A stretch of DNA of 64,000 bases from Desulfatitalea tepidiphila (GCF_001293685.1 NZ_BCAG01000003.1:2170001-2234000), one strand, 5' to 3'. Positions 28,600 to 38,123 are shown, numbered from the stretch's first letter. Program-made: numbers and translations. Notes: a model not told the origin generated them from the letters alone.

Positions 28600-30093
28600 A
28601 TGGTGACGACACAGTTCCCGGCGAAATTTGCCGCCGTCCTGGTATACAGCAGGCCCTTTCTGGTCTTCGGAGGGATGGTGTGCGCCCTGGCGGTCATCTG
28701 GGGAAAGGATCCGGCCGTTTACACGCTGGGGATATCGTTTCTGTTGATCTCCATGACGTTCGACCTCATCGACGGCTGGTTCGCCGCCCGCTTCCGACCC
28801 CAGGCACTGCTGGCGCCCCTGGCCGACCGGATCATGGACAAGCTCGTCTTTTCGATCATCTTTCCGGTGATCGCCGTCGGCACCATGTGGCGGCTGGTCG
28901 GCACCCAACCCAACCGCGCCCAGCTGCTGCACGCCATCTTCGTGCTGCTGCTGTGCGTGACCGTGCTGATCCGCGACAATTTCGCGGGATTCATGCGCGG
29001 CTTTTCTCTGCGCCAGGGCAGCGAACCCGAATCCAAGGAATATACCCGGCTGCGCACCATCGTGGCCGCTCCCATCAGCGTATTGCTATATGCCCACGCC
29101 TTCTACGTTCCCGAAGGGCCATCCTCCTGGATCTACCACTGGGTCTCCTGGATGGGCACCCTGCCGCTAAGGACCTTTTTCTTTATCGAAATCCTTTTCA
29201 TGATCATCAATTTCGGCTCCATAGCCGCCTATTGCCGCAAGTACGGCACCGTATGCCTGGATGAATTGTGCCTCGGCGATCAGGTCCTCAGGCGCAAAAT
29301 TCTGTCGGTGCTGCCTAATGCGCTCACGGTGATGAATGCCATGATGGGGATCATGGGGGTGATCTTCGCTTATCAGGGACGCTTCCGGGAGATGTACTTC
29401 ATGCTGATCGGGGCCGCCACGTTCGATAAGCTGGACGGTGCCGTGGCCCGCCGCCTGGGGCTGACCGAGCCGCTGCCCGAGGAGGAAAACGAGTCCGGGC
29501 GGAAAGTGAACATAGGCAATCTGATGGATGACTTTGCCGACGCTATCAGCTTCTGCATCGTGCCGGCCTGGATTTTCTACATCGCCCTGACCGATTTCGG
29601 ATACGGCCGTTTCAATGCCGCAGTCGTCGGATGGATCGCCGCGATCTACGCCCTCGCCGGTATAGGTCGTTTGATCTACTTCACCATCGATAAGCACCCG
29701 ATCCCCGGATTTTTCAAGGGGCTGCCCACGCCGGCGGCCGCCCTGCTGGTGCTCTCGCCCATCGTCATCTATGGACATGCCTTGGAAGCATTTCCCGGAT
29801 GGATCGGATTCTGGGGATATTTCTCCATCGTTCTGGTGCTCTTCAACGCCGTCATCATGAATTTTTACCCGGTCCATTACATCCATATGGGCCGGGCCAT
29901 GAGCCGCAATCCGTGGTTCGGCCGCGCGACCGCGCTCATCGTGATCGCATTCGCGTTCACGCCCTACCTGGGCCAGGCCAGCCTCTGCATCATGATCCTG
30001 TACCTCTTCTCGCCCCTGGTCACCTGGCGCATTCATCCAGACGATGCGGCCAGGGAAAGCCGCAGGGACACCCAACCGGCGATCAAATCATAG
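28600..30093 (+). CDS. two-domain CDP-alcohol phosphatidyltransferase family membrane protein
   Basis: 497 residues, many membrane helices, with two tandem CDP-alcohol phosphatidyltransferase domains. The family motif is DxxDGxxAR(x8)GxxxDxxxD. Domain 2 (from about residue 235) keeps it: DKLDGAVARR and later GNLMDDFADA, but with about 18 extra residues between the halves. Domain 1 (residues 1-200) is degenerate: DLIDGWFAARF has an extra residue and QALLAPLADRIMD has Gln for Gly and Ala for the first Asp. So only domain 2 is expected to be active, making a phospholipid head-group transfer such as phosphatidylserine-type synthesis (inference). The upstream gap 28350-28599 holds no gene. Weak ribosome site. 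Confidence 0.82.
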   Translation: MVTTQFPAKFAAVLVYSRPFLVFGGMVCALAVIWGKDPAVYTLGISFLLISMTFDLIDGWFAARFRPQALLAPLADRIMDKLVFSIIFPVIAVGTMWRLVGTQPNRAQLLHAIFVLLLCVTVLIRDNFAGFMRGFSLRQGSEPESKEYTRLRTIVAAPISVLLYAHAFYVPEGPSSWIYHWVSWMGTLPLRTFFFIEILFMIINFGSIAAYCRKYGTVCLDELCLGDQVLRRKILSVLPNALTVMNAMMGIMGVIFAYQGRFREMYFMLIGAATFDKLDGAVARRLGLTEPLPEEENESGRKVNIGNLMDDFADAISFCIVPAWIFYIALTDFGYGRFNAAVVGWIAAIYALAGIGRLIYFTIDKHPIPGFFKGLPTPAAALLVLSPIVIYGHALEAFPGWIGFWGYFSIVLVLFNAVIMNFYPVHYIHMGRAMSRNPWFGRATALIVIAFAFTPYLGQASLCIMILYLFSPLVTWRIHPDDAARESRRDTQPAIKS

Positions 30094-30199
30094 TAAAAAT
30101 ACTGTGCCGTATTTACTCTCCGGTCGAAGCGGCCTTATACGCGAAGAAAATGCGCCGGGGATTCATACGATCGGCAAATGGGGTTTTAACACAACCGCC

Positions 30200-30937
30200 C
30201 TATCGCTGAGACCCGAACACTTTCTTCAGGATGTCGGTCACCCGGGCCGCCGGATCGGTCCGGATCTTGGCCTCCTCCTGCGCCAGCATGACGAAAAGGC
30301 CGTCCAATGCCTTGTCGGTCACGTATTGGTCCAGGTCGACATCCATAAGGCCCTTTACCGGCAGCACGCGGATCTTGTCTTCCAGGGTCTGGTAATAGCG
30401 TGTCACACCGACCTCCGCCATGGCGTCGTGCACCAGCGGTTGGAAGCGCTGCCCCAGAGCATGGTAGGTTTTGTCCTTGAAGAAAAGGGTCGCCTCATTC
30501 TCGCGGCCGTTCAGGATCTTTTTGGCATCGGCAAAGGTCATCTGCTTGATGGCGCCCACGAAAAGCGCCTTGGCCTCCGGCGCGGCGCGCTCGGCTGCAC
30601 GGTTCATGCTCTGTTCAAAAGAGGTGACCTGCTGACCCAGACCCGCCATGCGCAGCACGTTTTCGACCTTACGGACGTTTTCCGGCAGGGGGATCTTGAT
30701 TTCAGGGTTGCTGTAATACCCGTTGAGCTTGGAGGTGACATCCACCGCATTTTCCGTCCCCACCCGGAGAGCCTCCTTGAGACCGGCGACAATATCGCTC
30801 TGGCCCAGGCCCTGGCTGGCCTGCAACTCCCTTGCGACCTGGCCGAGCACGCCGTCCATGCCGCCCTGGCAGGCAAAAACCGTCATTGCCAGCAGCAATG
30901 ATACCACCGCACAATACGCCGCTTTTCTTCTGGACAT
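30200..30937 (-). CDS. DUF4197 domain-containing lipoprotein
   Basis: 245 residues. Signal peptide with lipobox-like VFAC (Cys23), then a mostly helical DUF4197 domain: [18 protein letters not shown] near 45-65, [19 protein letters not shown] near 75-95, and C-terminal [16 protein letters not shown], the stretches most conserved in this family of unknown function. ATG 30937 has AAAGGA 6 bases upstream. Monocistronic by spacing; convergent with the phosphatidyltransferase gene. Confidence 0.88.
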   Translation of the reverse strand: MSRRKAAYCAVVSLLLAMTVFACQGGMDGVLGQVARELQASQGLGQSDIVAGLKEALRVGTENAVDVTSKLNGYYSNPEIKIPLPENVRKVENVLRMAGLGQQVTSFEQSMNRAAERAAPEAKALFVGAIKQMTFADAKKILNGRENEATLFFKDKTYHALGQRFQPLVHDAMAEVGVTRYYQTLEDKIRVLPVKGLMDVDLDQYVTDKALDGLFVMLAQEEAKIRTDPAARVTDILKKVFGSQR

Positions 30938-30978
30938 GAAAGTTCCTTTCGTTTGATGATTCGCCCGCAATAGCGATC

Positions 30979-31755
30979 CTAGACGATCGTTTTCAGCTTG
31001 CTCCTTGCCTCCCGGAGGTCGGCCGATGCCTTTTTCGCCATGAATCCGCTGTCCGTTCCCAGCGTGACGAATTGAAATCCCTGTTCGAGGTATCGTCGGG
31101 TGAATGCCGCACTCCAGGTATGAATCCCCACGGCCAGGCCATGCGCTCGGCAGGCTTTGAAGATGCGGTCGACGGTCGCCACATGGGCGGGATCGTCGTT
31201 GTCCCCCACCGGCGCCAGTCCGATCGCCAACGCCAGGTCGGCCGGGCCGATGTAGATGCCATCCAGGCCGGGCGTCGTCACGATCTCCTCCAGGTTGTCG
31301 AGTCCCTGCCGGGTTTCGATCATGCCGATGCAGGCGACCTGTCGATTCGCTTCCGCGGCATAGCCCTCGCCGCTGTATAGCGCCGCACGAATGGGGCCGA
31401 AGGAGCGCTGCCCCTCGGGTGGGTAGCGGCAGGCCGAGACTGCTTTCAACGCTTCTTGCCGGTTGTTGATCATGGGCACGATGACGCCGTAGGCGCCGGC
31501 GTCCAGCACCTTCATGATCATGGCCGGGTGGTTCCAGGGCACGCGCACCAGCGGGATGACGCCGGTGGTGGACATGGCCGGCAGCATCTGTTTCAATTCG
31601 TGTTCGCCGATCATGCCGTGCTGCATATCGGCGCACAACCAATCGAACCCGAGGTGGGCCATGAGTTCGGCCGAATAGGCATTGCCGATGCTCAACCACC
31701 CGCCGATGGTCGGCCGTCCCTGCCGCCACGCTTCGAGCGCCTTGTTCGGTCTCAC
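30979..31755 (-). CDS. HpcH/HpaI family aldolase
   Basis: 258 residues, class II pyruvate-dependent aldolase family (2-keto-3-deoxy-rhamnonate/4-hydroxy-2-oxo-heptanedioate type). Visible residues: the catalytic His in DMQHGM (most members have DxEHG), Arg in VRVPWN, the metal-binding Glu in GMIETRQGL and Asp in IYIGPADLA. It cleaves or forms 2-keto-3-deoxy acid aldols with pyruvate. Lies upstream of DUF4197 with a 41-base gap, perhaps co-transcribed. The substitution Glu to Gln in DMQHG may alter specificity. Confidence 0.9.
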   Translation of the reverse strand: MRPNKALEAWRQGRPTIGGWLSIGNAYSAELMAHLGFDWLCADMQHGMIGEHELKQMLPAMSTTGVIPLVRVPWNHPAMIMKVLDAGAYGVIVPMINNRQEALKAVSACRYPPEGQRSFGPIRAALYSGEGYAAEANRQVACIGMIETRQGLDNLEEIVTTPGLDGIYIGPADLALAIGLAPVGDNDDPAHVATVDRIFKACRAHGLAVGIHTWSAAFTRRYLEQGFQFVTLGTDSGFMAKKASADLREARSKLKTIV

Positions 31756-31926
31756 CGGGTCACCTCCTGGTTCATAAAATTCGATTCACGATGCGGCAGC
31801 ACGACGAATGCTGACGACAGCATTTTTACGCTCGTGTTGTAACGCTTCTGGGCTGGTGTCGCGGTTCTTCGTCGGCCAGCCATCCATAGCAGAGCCGTAT
31901 CGGCGAAGCAAGCCAAGTGGACCGAC

Positions 31927-31965
31927 ACCAGCGATTCTAACTGAATGCCATTGCTTAGGCCCGGC
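31927..31965. repeat. 39-bp repeat related to the left flank of the foldback element at 63.4 kb
   Basis: ACCAGCG..CTAACTGAATGC and the following TTA..CCCGGC match positions 63440-63478 at about 32 of 39 bases. At 63.4 kb this module abuts a long inverted repeat; here the inverted repeat is missing, so this may be a remnant. Confidence 0.55.
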
Positions 31966-31991
31966 CCGGGGGTGTTGCACAATATCGCGCA

Positions 31992-32303
31992 ATGAAATAT
32001 GGATCTGAGATGTACGAATTCATCCCAGACATCCAACACCTCGTCGATCGACTGGCAGCACTGCCCCAGGCCGAACACGGCATCGAAGCGCAGGCATTGG
32101 CTCTGCTCGTCCCTCTGCAACAGGCATTGAAAACATGCAACACGCCCGCCGTGGCTCGGTATGAGGCCCGCCTTCGGACCTTCTGGCTGCAACGCGTGCC
32201 GTGGTGTTCGAGCCTGTCCAGGGAGCTCGAAAAAGTGTTGATCCAATTGGCAGAACTCAGTAGCGAGCCGCCCGGAAATCCCGTCGGCAGGCAACCCTTT
32301 TGA
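31992..32303 (+). CDS. hypothetical small protein
   Basis: Possible 103-residue protein, mostly predicted helical, Leu/Ala/Gln-rich (HLVDRLAALPQAEHGIEAQA). No recognised family. No good ribosome site precedes ATG 31992; an internal ATG at 32010 is an alternative. It is the only reasonable coding candidate in the stretch 31756-32541, whose remainder (31756-31926 and 32304-32541) I cannot assign. An antisense frame also stays open, so coding is uncertain. Confidence 0.3.
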   Translation: MKYGSEMYEFIPDIQHLVDRLAALPQAEHGIEAQALALLVPLQQALKTCNTPAVARYEARLRTFWLQRVPWCSSLSRELEKVLIQLAELSSEPPGNPVGRQPF

Positions 32304-32541
32304 ACGGCTGCCGCATCCCGACGGTCCATTCAGGCCCGCTTTGCGCCGCTCCCCATCTCTCCGCCCAGGCACCTATCCCCTTTTGCTGTTGATTTTTGAA
32401 GCTCACTCATGAAAAGAGTATTGACATAAGCTCTGTTTTTCTTTCTCGACCCGACGGTTCAAATGGAAACCATGCCAAGCTGCAAGCGATCGGAAACGAA
32501 AAATGCAAACACACCTCACCCGTCTCCCCTCGAGAACCAAC

Positions 32542-33660
32542 ATGCCGCGTGTCAACCGGAAGCACCATGGGCTTGGGTGTTCTATCTGCGTAACGGTGGT
32601 CCTCCTTATACCGTTTTTGTGCGGATCGATCGCTCTCGCCGGAATGCCGGATAAACCCACACTGCTTTCCGCAGCCGAACAGCGGGGCTTCAAACCATCC
32701 GTGGATGACCTCAAAAAGCTCACTCCAGTCATGTTGGCGGCCGACCGTTTCAAAGGCACAGCTCGCGTCGATTTCGAAAAAGCGCTCCTGATGTTTACCC
32801 GCGACCTGGGGCGGCAAAAGATGTGGGCATTGAATGAGGAATGGGGGCCCCCTGCACTTTCACAGTGGACCTGGATGCATTTTCTCGGGGCCGCCGTGCA
32901 GGTGACGAGCGGCCGACAGGGTGATTTCGGGCTGGTTGGATATTACAATCCTTACTGCGATGCCTTTCTCATCACTGCATGGGACCAGCGATCAGATATT
33001 CCCCAGATTGTCGATGCGGAAATGCTCATGGGCGATTGGGTGCGCAACGACAACGATACATTAGACCCGACCCCGCTCTGGCTCAGAGAAGAGATCCATC
33101 GTCCCCTGGCCCTGGGGTTGTCTGTGGCCGAATCCCTCATTTCCTTCGAACGCATGCTCGATGGGGCCACACCAAACGACTGGCGGATGAATCTCCCGAT
33201 TCTGCAAAGCGAGGAGGCACTCCAATATCTCAACTATCCGGGCCTGGCCCTGATGCTCAACCAGCATCTCAGCGGCATCAATGCATTGCTCGATGCCGAG
33301 GATCCGGCCCTGGCTGCCTGCCGTCAGCTGGCCGGCCGGGTGCTCGCAGAGGCGGCCGCGGGGAGAATCGCCACGAGCCTCTCCACGGCCACCGACACCC
33401 TGCCCGACACGAAGACCGCCCTCTTAGGCACACCGCCCGAATGGTTCAAAGACCTCAAGATGACAGCCGCACGCACCGGACCTGACGGAGCCCTGATCTT
33501 CTTCTCTCCGGCCCGACGCACCACATCCAGCCTCGGTCTCTATTTCAGCGGCACACCTAAGCACTACACCCTGCGGCGCGTGGATCTGGTGGACTACCAG
33601 GCCTTCTACAACCGGCTCAAGTATTACCAATACGAGACCGCTAAAGGAGGTCGGCCATGA
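32542..33660 (+). CDS. uncharacterised secreted protein
   Basis: 372 residues from ATG 32542. A signal peptide is visible (basic NRKHHG, hydrophobic CVTVVLLIPFLCG, cleavage near IALA-G). The mature part is mixed alpha/beta with no recognised motif; stretches of note are WTWMHFLGAAVQVTSGRQGDFGLVGYYNP and LSAAEQRGF at the N-terminus. The stop overlaps the next gene's start (ATGA), so the two are translationally coupled and probably act together in the periplasm or at the outer membrane. An AAAGGAGG ribosome site for the next gene lies inside its 3' end. Confidence 0.75.
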   Translation: MPRVNRKHHGLGCSICVTVVLLIPFLCGSIALAGMPDKPTLLSAAEQRGFKPSVDDLKKLTPVMLAADRFKGTARVDFEKALLMFTRDLGRQKMWALNEEWGPPALSQWTWMHFLGAAVQVTSGRQGDFGLVGYYNPYCDAFLITAWDQRSDIPQIVDAEMLMGDWVRNDNDTLDPTPLWLREEIHRPLALGLSVAESLISFERMLDGATPNDWRMNLPILQSEEALQYLNYPGLALMLNQHLSGINALLDAEDPALAACRQLAGRVLAEAAAGRIATSLSTATDTLPDTKTALLGTPPEWFKDLKMTAARTGPDGALIFFSPARRTTSSLGLYFSGTPKHYTLRRVDLVDYQAFYNRLKYYQYETAKGGRP

Positions 33661-35927
33661 AGCGAAATCTTAAGAGGTGGTCCAAGCGCCTGGTTCTATC
33701 CGCTATCGGGCTGCTGGCCTCCGTAATGGCCGCCTCGGCCACCACGAATGATTTTAAATATCTGAGAGTTCCAGAACACTATGACGACGGAAAGGATAAC
33801 ATCGAGCATTTTGTTGACTTGATGGAGGGGTGCGGGCCGACTTTCAACGCAGCCGAGCCGATGGGCGAAAAAATGATTGCTCATTTAGGCAAACTGTCGA
33901 TCAACCAGCGGGTCAAGCTGCTGCAAAACCTGGGATTGAACCAGAAACAGGCCCACGCCATTGCCTCCAACTTAGGTAAAAACATCAAAGACCTCACCAA
34001 AAAGCTGGGCAGGCTGGACCAGACGGCCACATTGTCCGAAGCCGCCGGCGCCCTCTCGGGCGGGGATATCGTGGGTGCCGGTCAGGCGGGCACCAATAGT
34101 CTATTTTCAGGCGCAGCGGCGGCAGGCGGCGCCTGGCTGGGGGCCAAAACCGGGGCGGCCGTCGGCGCCCTGGCCGGTCCGGCAGGAGCTGCCGTGGGCT
34201 GCAGCGTGGGAGCCGTTGGCGGCGCCGTGTTGAGCTCCTATCTCTATGACTGGCAGGGCAGGCCGATCGTCGACGATGTGGCTCAAATTGTTTCTGACGA
34301 CATCAGCACCAAAGAGGAACAAACCGAAAAATTCAGGCGGCGTGTCCGCGTGGATATCGCGACGGTCTATCCCAACGGTGTGATCGTATCACCGGAGAAC
34401 CCCCTGCCCCCACCCAGCGAAATTCACCGCCAGGCCCAGGAGATTCGCCGGCAGCGCCAAAATGACAGGGTAAACCGCCTCGCCGGCATCGACGAATGCC
34501 CGCACGACCCGCAAAAGACCAAGCCGGGCATCTGCGGTTGCGGCCTGGCGGACATCGACACCGACGGCGATCTGGTCCCGGACTGCATCGACGAGTGTCC
34601 CCATAACCCCAAGCGATATGAAACGGGCCCCAACGGCTGCGGCAACAAAGCGACGGTGCCCGCTGTCATCGGCAAAAAGTTAGATCAGGCGGTATCCGAA
34701 ATCGCCGCGGCCGAATTGGCCCCTGCGGTCAGCGGCGGCGACCCGGCACCCGAAAAGAACCGGGCCTTCACCATCCAGTCCCAGAGCCCACCGGCCGGCG
34801 ACCAGGTCGACGTCGGATCGCCGGTGCGCATCCGGGTGCACAGCGACTATAAACCGACCGTTCCCAATGTCATCGGCATGAAGGCTCAGGATGCAGCGGC
34901 GGCCATAACGGCGGCGGGCTTCGAACCGATTGTGATCCAAGACGCAACCGCGCCACGGGCCGACCTGAACGGCCGAGTCCAGGCTCAATCGCCGCCCCAA
35001 GGCCAAAAAGTCACCCTCACCGTATACAAGGACTTCAAGAATACAACAGCGACCGTCGACGATTGCACGGCGCTGCTCGATCGCTTTCTGGCGGCCATGT
35101 CGGCAGAGGATGAAACCCGGGCCAGGGAGGTTCTTTCCCATAGTCAAAACTGCAGTTTTTACGCCGAGGGATCGGCACAGGTGAAAAAGATGGTGTGCCT
35201 GAAAAACGCTGCGGCATTCCTGGAGGCAATGAAACAAGGCAACCACACGCTCGCGCGTGCACTCCTGGCAGCCAGCGGCGACTGCGACTTTCACGACCGA
35301 TATGCCATGAAACTTGACTGCGACGAAAACCTCAACCAAATGTCGGCCGCATTGCAGGTCAACGACATCTCCCGCTACCGCGCGCTTCTGGATCTCAGCC
35401 GCAACTGCGGCTATTATGCCTCCCTGTCCGCGGCGCTGCAGGATGCAGAGCGCCAGGCCGCCGAGCAGCGCCAGCGCAACGAACAGCTGGCCCATACCCT
35501 CGGCCAGGTGCTTGGGGGCGTGCTGCGCGAAATGGCGTCGGGGTCAGGGGCTGGATCGGGGACGGGAAGCGGCACGGCTTCCGGCAGTTCGCGAAGAGGC
35601 CAGCCATCTGGACCGCCGGTGATCAAGCACGGCACCTGCAACGATGTGCGCAAGGCTGGAGCCAATCAGCCCGAACGCCACATCATGGATTTGGGTAGCG
35701 GGAGCGGTATGTTCGTATTCGAATACGAAACCTATACCGAAGAAGACCAGATCATCGTCTCGCAGGGCGGCAGCACCCTGTTCAACAGCGGCTGCGTGGG
35801 AACCAACGGACGAAAATCGGTCAGACTCAAAAAAGGCTTCCGTTCCGAGGTGACCGTGGATGTTCGCCCCAACTGCGCCGATGGGACCAATACGCAGTGG
35901 GAATTCATCGTGCATTGTCCCAATTGA
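33657..35927 (+). CDS. secreted multidomain protein with glycine zipper, thrombospondin type 3-like and PASTA domains
   Basis: 756 residues. Signal peptide 1-28 (cleavage near ASA-T). About 145-205: an Ala/Gly-rich, glycine-zipper-like stretch (GAWLGAKTGAAVGALAGPAG) that could insert in a membrane. About 280-325: calcium-binding thrombospondin type 3-like repeats (DTDGDLVPDCIDECP flanked by Cys pairs). About 330-400 and 400-465: two PASTA domains (VPAVIGKKLDQAVSEI; VPNVIGMKAQDAAAAITAAGF). Then Cys-containing helical repeats (NCSFYAEGSAQ, DCDFHDRYAM, NCGYYASLSA) and a Gly/Ser linker before a C-terminal beta domain of about 100 residues (FVFEYETYTEEDQIIVSQGG). PASTA without a kinase or transpeptidase is unusual. 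Coupled to the preceding gene. Function unknown. Confidence 0.8.
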   Translation: MKRNLKRWSKRLVLSAIGLLASVMAASATTNDFKYLRVPEHYDDGKDNIEHFVDLMEGCGPTFNAAEPMGEKMIAHLGKLSINQRVKLLQNLGLNQKQAHAIASNLGKNIKDLTKKLGRLDQTATLSEAAGALSGGDIVGAGQAGTNSLFSGAAAAGGAWLGAKTGAAVGALAGPAGAAVGCSVGAVGGAVLSSYLYDWQGRPIVDDVAQIVSDDISTKEEQTEKFRRRVRVDIATVYPNGVIVSPENPLPPPSEIHRQAQEIRRQRQNDRVNRLAGIDECPHDPQKTKPGICGCGLADIDTDGDLVPDCIDECPHNPKRYETGPNGCGNKATVPAVIGKKLDQAVSEIAAAELAPAVSGGDPAPEKNRAFTIQSQSPPAGDQVDVGSPVRIRVHSDYKPTVPNVIGMKAQDAAAAITAAGFEPIVIQDATAPRADLNGRVQAQSPPQGQKVTLTVYKDFKNTTATVDDCTALLDRFLAAMSAEDETRAREVLSHSQNCSFYAEGSAQVKKMVCLKNAAAFLEAMKQGNHTLARALLAASGDCDFHDRYAMKLDCDENLNQMSAALQVNDISRYRALLDLSRNCGYYASLSAALQDAERQAAEQRQRNEQLAHTLGQVLGGVLREMASGSGAGSGTGSGTASGSSRRGQPSGPPVIKHGTCNDVRKAGANQPERHIMDLGSGSGMFVFEYETYTEEDQIIVSQGGSTLFNSGCVGTNGRKSVRLKKGFRSEVTVDVRPNCADGTNTQWEFIVHCPN

Positions 35928-35952
35928 GCGTCGGCCATCTCCTGAAACTCTT

Positions 35953-35994
35953 CTGGGATGGCAACGGTGGGATGCTTTTTTATCTCCATCCCAG
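35953..35994. terminator. possible bidirectional terminator hairpin
   Basis: CTGGGATGG (35953-35961) pairs with CCATCCCAG (35986-35994) between two convergent genes, overlapping the last codons of the minus-strand gene. The loop is 24 bases and contains CTTTTTTA. The long loop and the lack of a T-run after the stem lower confidence. Confidence 0.35.
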
Positions 35995-37239
35995 CCGGCT
36001 CAGAGCTTCGCGTGCCTTCTCATATCCTTGTCCTGCGGCGAGGCGATACCAGCGAACGGCCTCATCCTGGTTTTGGTTCACGCCGAGCCCTGCTTCATAC
36101 TTGGTTCCCAGCACGAACTGGGCCTGGGGATCGCCCTGGTCAGCGGCTTTTCGGTACCATTCAGCGGCAATTTTTGGATCGCTGGGCACCCCGCGCCCTT
36201 TGGCATACATGACCCCCATGTTGAATTGGGCCTCGCCATCGCCCTGCTCGGCAGCGTATCGATACCAACGCAGAGCCTCCTCCTCATCCCGGGCAACTCC
36301 CTTGCCCTTTTCATACAGAAAGCCAAGGGTTGCAGCGGATCGAATGTCCCCCTGATCGGCGGCCTTGCGAAACCATATCGCCGCCTCACCGAAATCCTGT
36401 GCCACACCATGGCCGTTATAGTATTTTCGGGCCAGGTTGGCTTGGGCGCTGGCATTCCCCGCCTCAGCCGCCTGTCGGTACCAGCGGATCGCTTCCTCAT
36501 AGTCGACGGCCACACCCTGGCCGTAAAAATACATGAGTCCCAAACTGTTCTGGGCCTGGGGCAGCCCTTGATCGGCCGCTTTGCGGAACCACATCAGCGC
36601 CTGCGCATAATCCGGATCCACGCCGCGTCCCTCGCGATAGAGGCTCCCAAGGTTGTGCTGGGCCTTGGCAAAACCGAGATCCGCCGCCCGGCGATACCAT
36701 TTCAGCGCTTCGGCCGGATCCGCAGACACGCCCTCTCCTCTGCTGTACATAAACCCGATGCTGTACTGCGCTTCGGCGGACCCCAAATCGGCCGCCTCAC
36801 GGTAGGCCGCCAAGGCTTTACGGTAATCCCGTGAAACGCCGTTGCGGCCATAATAATAATTCTCACCGCGGTTGTACGCCTCGTCAGCCGCTTGAGGCTT
36901 TTCAACGAGCCTTCGGGGTTGGTCGCTATAGATGCTGACAAGTTGGCCGACCTGGGGCCGCGCCACGGCGCCGACCGGCTCCGCCTCGATCGTTTCGGCG
37001 CCGACAAAGGATACCTGCCATCTGCCTTCGAGCGGCACCACACCCGTGCCTGGCACGGCGAAGCCGATGGTCACAGGATCACCGACCTGGGGAATCAGCG
37101 CCTCTTCCAGTTGAACCTGCACCGCAAAGCCATTCACTGACGTTACCTTGCCTTTAAGCTCCGCCGCCGAGGCCTCTTGGTAAGAGGTCAACAACAGTAC
37201 GAAAAAAAGAATCGGTATCCAGATGCGATCCGGCTTCAT
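35980..37239 (-). CDS. Sel1-like repeat protein with signal peptide
   Basis: 419 residues: signal peptide (ILFFVLLLTSYQEASA), an N-terminal beta domain of about 90 residues (GKVTSVNGFAVQVQLEEALIPQVGD), then about eight Sel1-like repeats of 36 residues from residue 135 to the end, each with the pattern A..WYR.AADQG...AQ..LG..Y..G.GV. Such proteins are helical scaffolds for protein-protein contacts in the periplasm. The start at 37239 has AAGGAG 6 bases upstream. Convergent with the PASTA-domain gene. Confidence 0.92.
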   Translation of the reverse strand: MKPDRIWIPILFFVLLLTSYQEASAAELKGKVTSVNGFAVQVQLEEALIPQVGDPVTIGFAVPGTGVVPLEGRWQVSFVGAETIEAEPVGAVARPQVGQLVSIYSDQPRRLVEKPQAADEAYNRGENYYYGRNGVSRDYRKALAAYREAADLGSAEAQYSIGFMYSRGEGVSADPAEALKWYRRAADLGFAKAQHNLGSLYREGRGVDPDYAQALMWFRKAADQGLPQAQNSLGLMYFYGQGVAVDYEEAIRWYRQAAEAGNASAQANLARKYYNGHGVAQDFGEAAIWFRKAADQGDIRSAATLGFLYEKGKGVARDEEEALRWYRYAAEQGDGEAQFNMGVMYAKGRGVPSDPKIAAEWYRKAADQGDPQAQFVLGTKYEAGLGVNQNQDEAVRWYRLAAGQGYEKAREALSRLGWR

Positions 37240-37345
37240 GGCAGCTCCTTTTTGTGGTCCGAATAGCCATTGACTTTGCCAGAATAATCCGGTTTGCTGG
37301 ATTTCACAACAGTTTGAAAGCGAACGAAAAGCGGACCAGGCGGCG

Positions 37346-38092
37346 ATGACGACAGTAACTGACGAGAGCATTATTTCGGCGGTCGATCGATATTTCGAAA
37401 ATCCGGACATCGCCCGCAACCTGACCGCCCTGTGCCGACGCCTTCCCGTCGAGGCCCGGGTGGTGGTGGCCGGCGGCGCCATCCGGAACATCATCATCGA
37501 TCTTGTCCATGGCAGCGCACCCCCCACGCCGGACATCGATATTTTCATCGGCGGGCTGCCGCGCGACTTTTCCCTGCCACACGCTCTGGCCGATCAACTC
37601 ATCGAACATACCGATCTAAAAGGGTTTCGCTGGCATCCTGAGGGATCGCAACTGGCCTATGACTTGTGCCTTCTTCCAGATTTCGTGATCATCGAGGCCT
37701 GCCATCTCGAACCGACCATGGACAACCTGCTGAGCAGCATCGACTTCACGGTCAACGCCATTGTATTCGACGTGCGCGACCGCTCGTTGGCGGAAAACGG
37801 GTGTACGGCGGACATTCGAGCGCGGCGCATCGATTTCAACTGCCACGTGATTCCCAACAGGGAATTGATCGCCTATCGCGTCTTGCTGATGGGTCACAAG
37901 ACCGGGTTCACCCTGTCCGAAACGGTGTTCGATTTCCTCAAGCATCGCCTCGAGTTGGACGCCGTGACCCATCTGCTGAAAATTATCAGGTCCAAACTGG
38001 ATAAGGAGACGGCCGACACGGTCACGGCGGAATACGACGCCCTGTGCCGCTGCCGCGACTATGTAACGTATCTCGCCGGACTGGGCCGGTGA
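37346..38092 (+). CDS. nucleotidyltransferase-fold protein related to CCA-adding enzyme / poly(A) polymerase head
   Basis: 248 residues. The N-terminal region has the class II nucleotidyltransferase signature: VVVAGGAIRNIIID followed by DIDIFIGG, giving the two metal-binding Asp, and later SIDFTVNAIVFD, equivalent to the RDFTxNA stretch of CCA-adding enzymes. The C-terminal 90 residues are short compared with true tRNA nucleotidyltransferases (about 400), and no HD or RNA-binding domain is seen. So a truncated or specialised relative rather than the housekeeping CCA enzyme; substrate unknown. Starts 106 bases after the divergent Sel1 gene. Confidence 0.75.
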   Translation: MTTVTDESIISAVDRYFENPDIARNLTALCRRLPVEARVVVAGGAIRNIIIDLVHGSAPPTPDIDIFIGGLPRDFSLPHALADQLIEHTDLKGFRWHPEGSQLAYDLCLLPDFVIIEACHLEPTMDNLLSSIDFTVNAIVFDVRDRSLAENGCTADIRARRIDFNCHVIPNRELIAYRVLLMGHKTGFTLSETVFDFLKHRLELDAVTHLLKIIRSKLDKETADTVTAEYDALCRCRDYVTYLAGLGR

Positions 38093-38123
38093 ATTGAACT
38101 TGATCCGCACAAGGAGGCAAACG

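Noticed and set aside
31752-32372. 206-codon open frame on the minus strand upstream of the HpcH/HpaI aldolase
   Set aside because: No homology, Arg/Cys-rich composition, no ribosome site; it may only reflect open GC-rich sequence.
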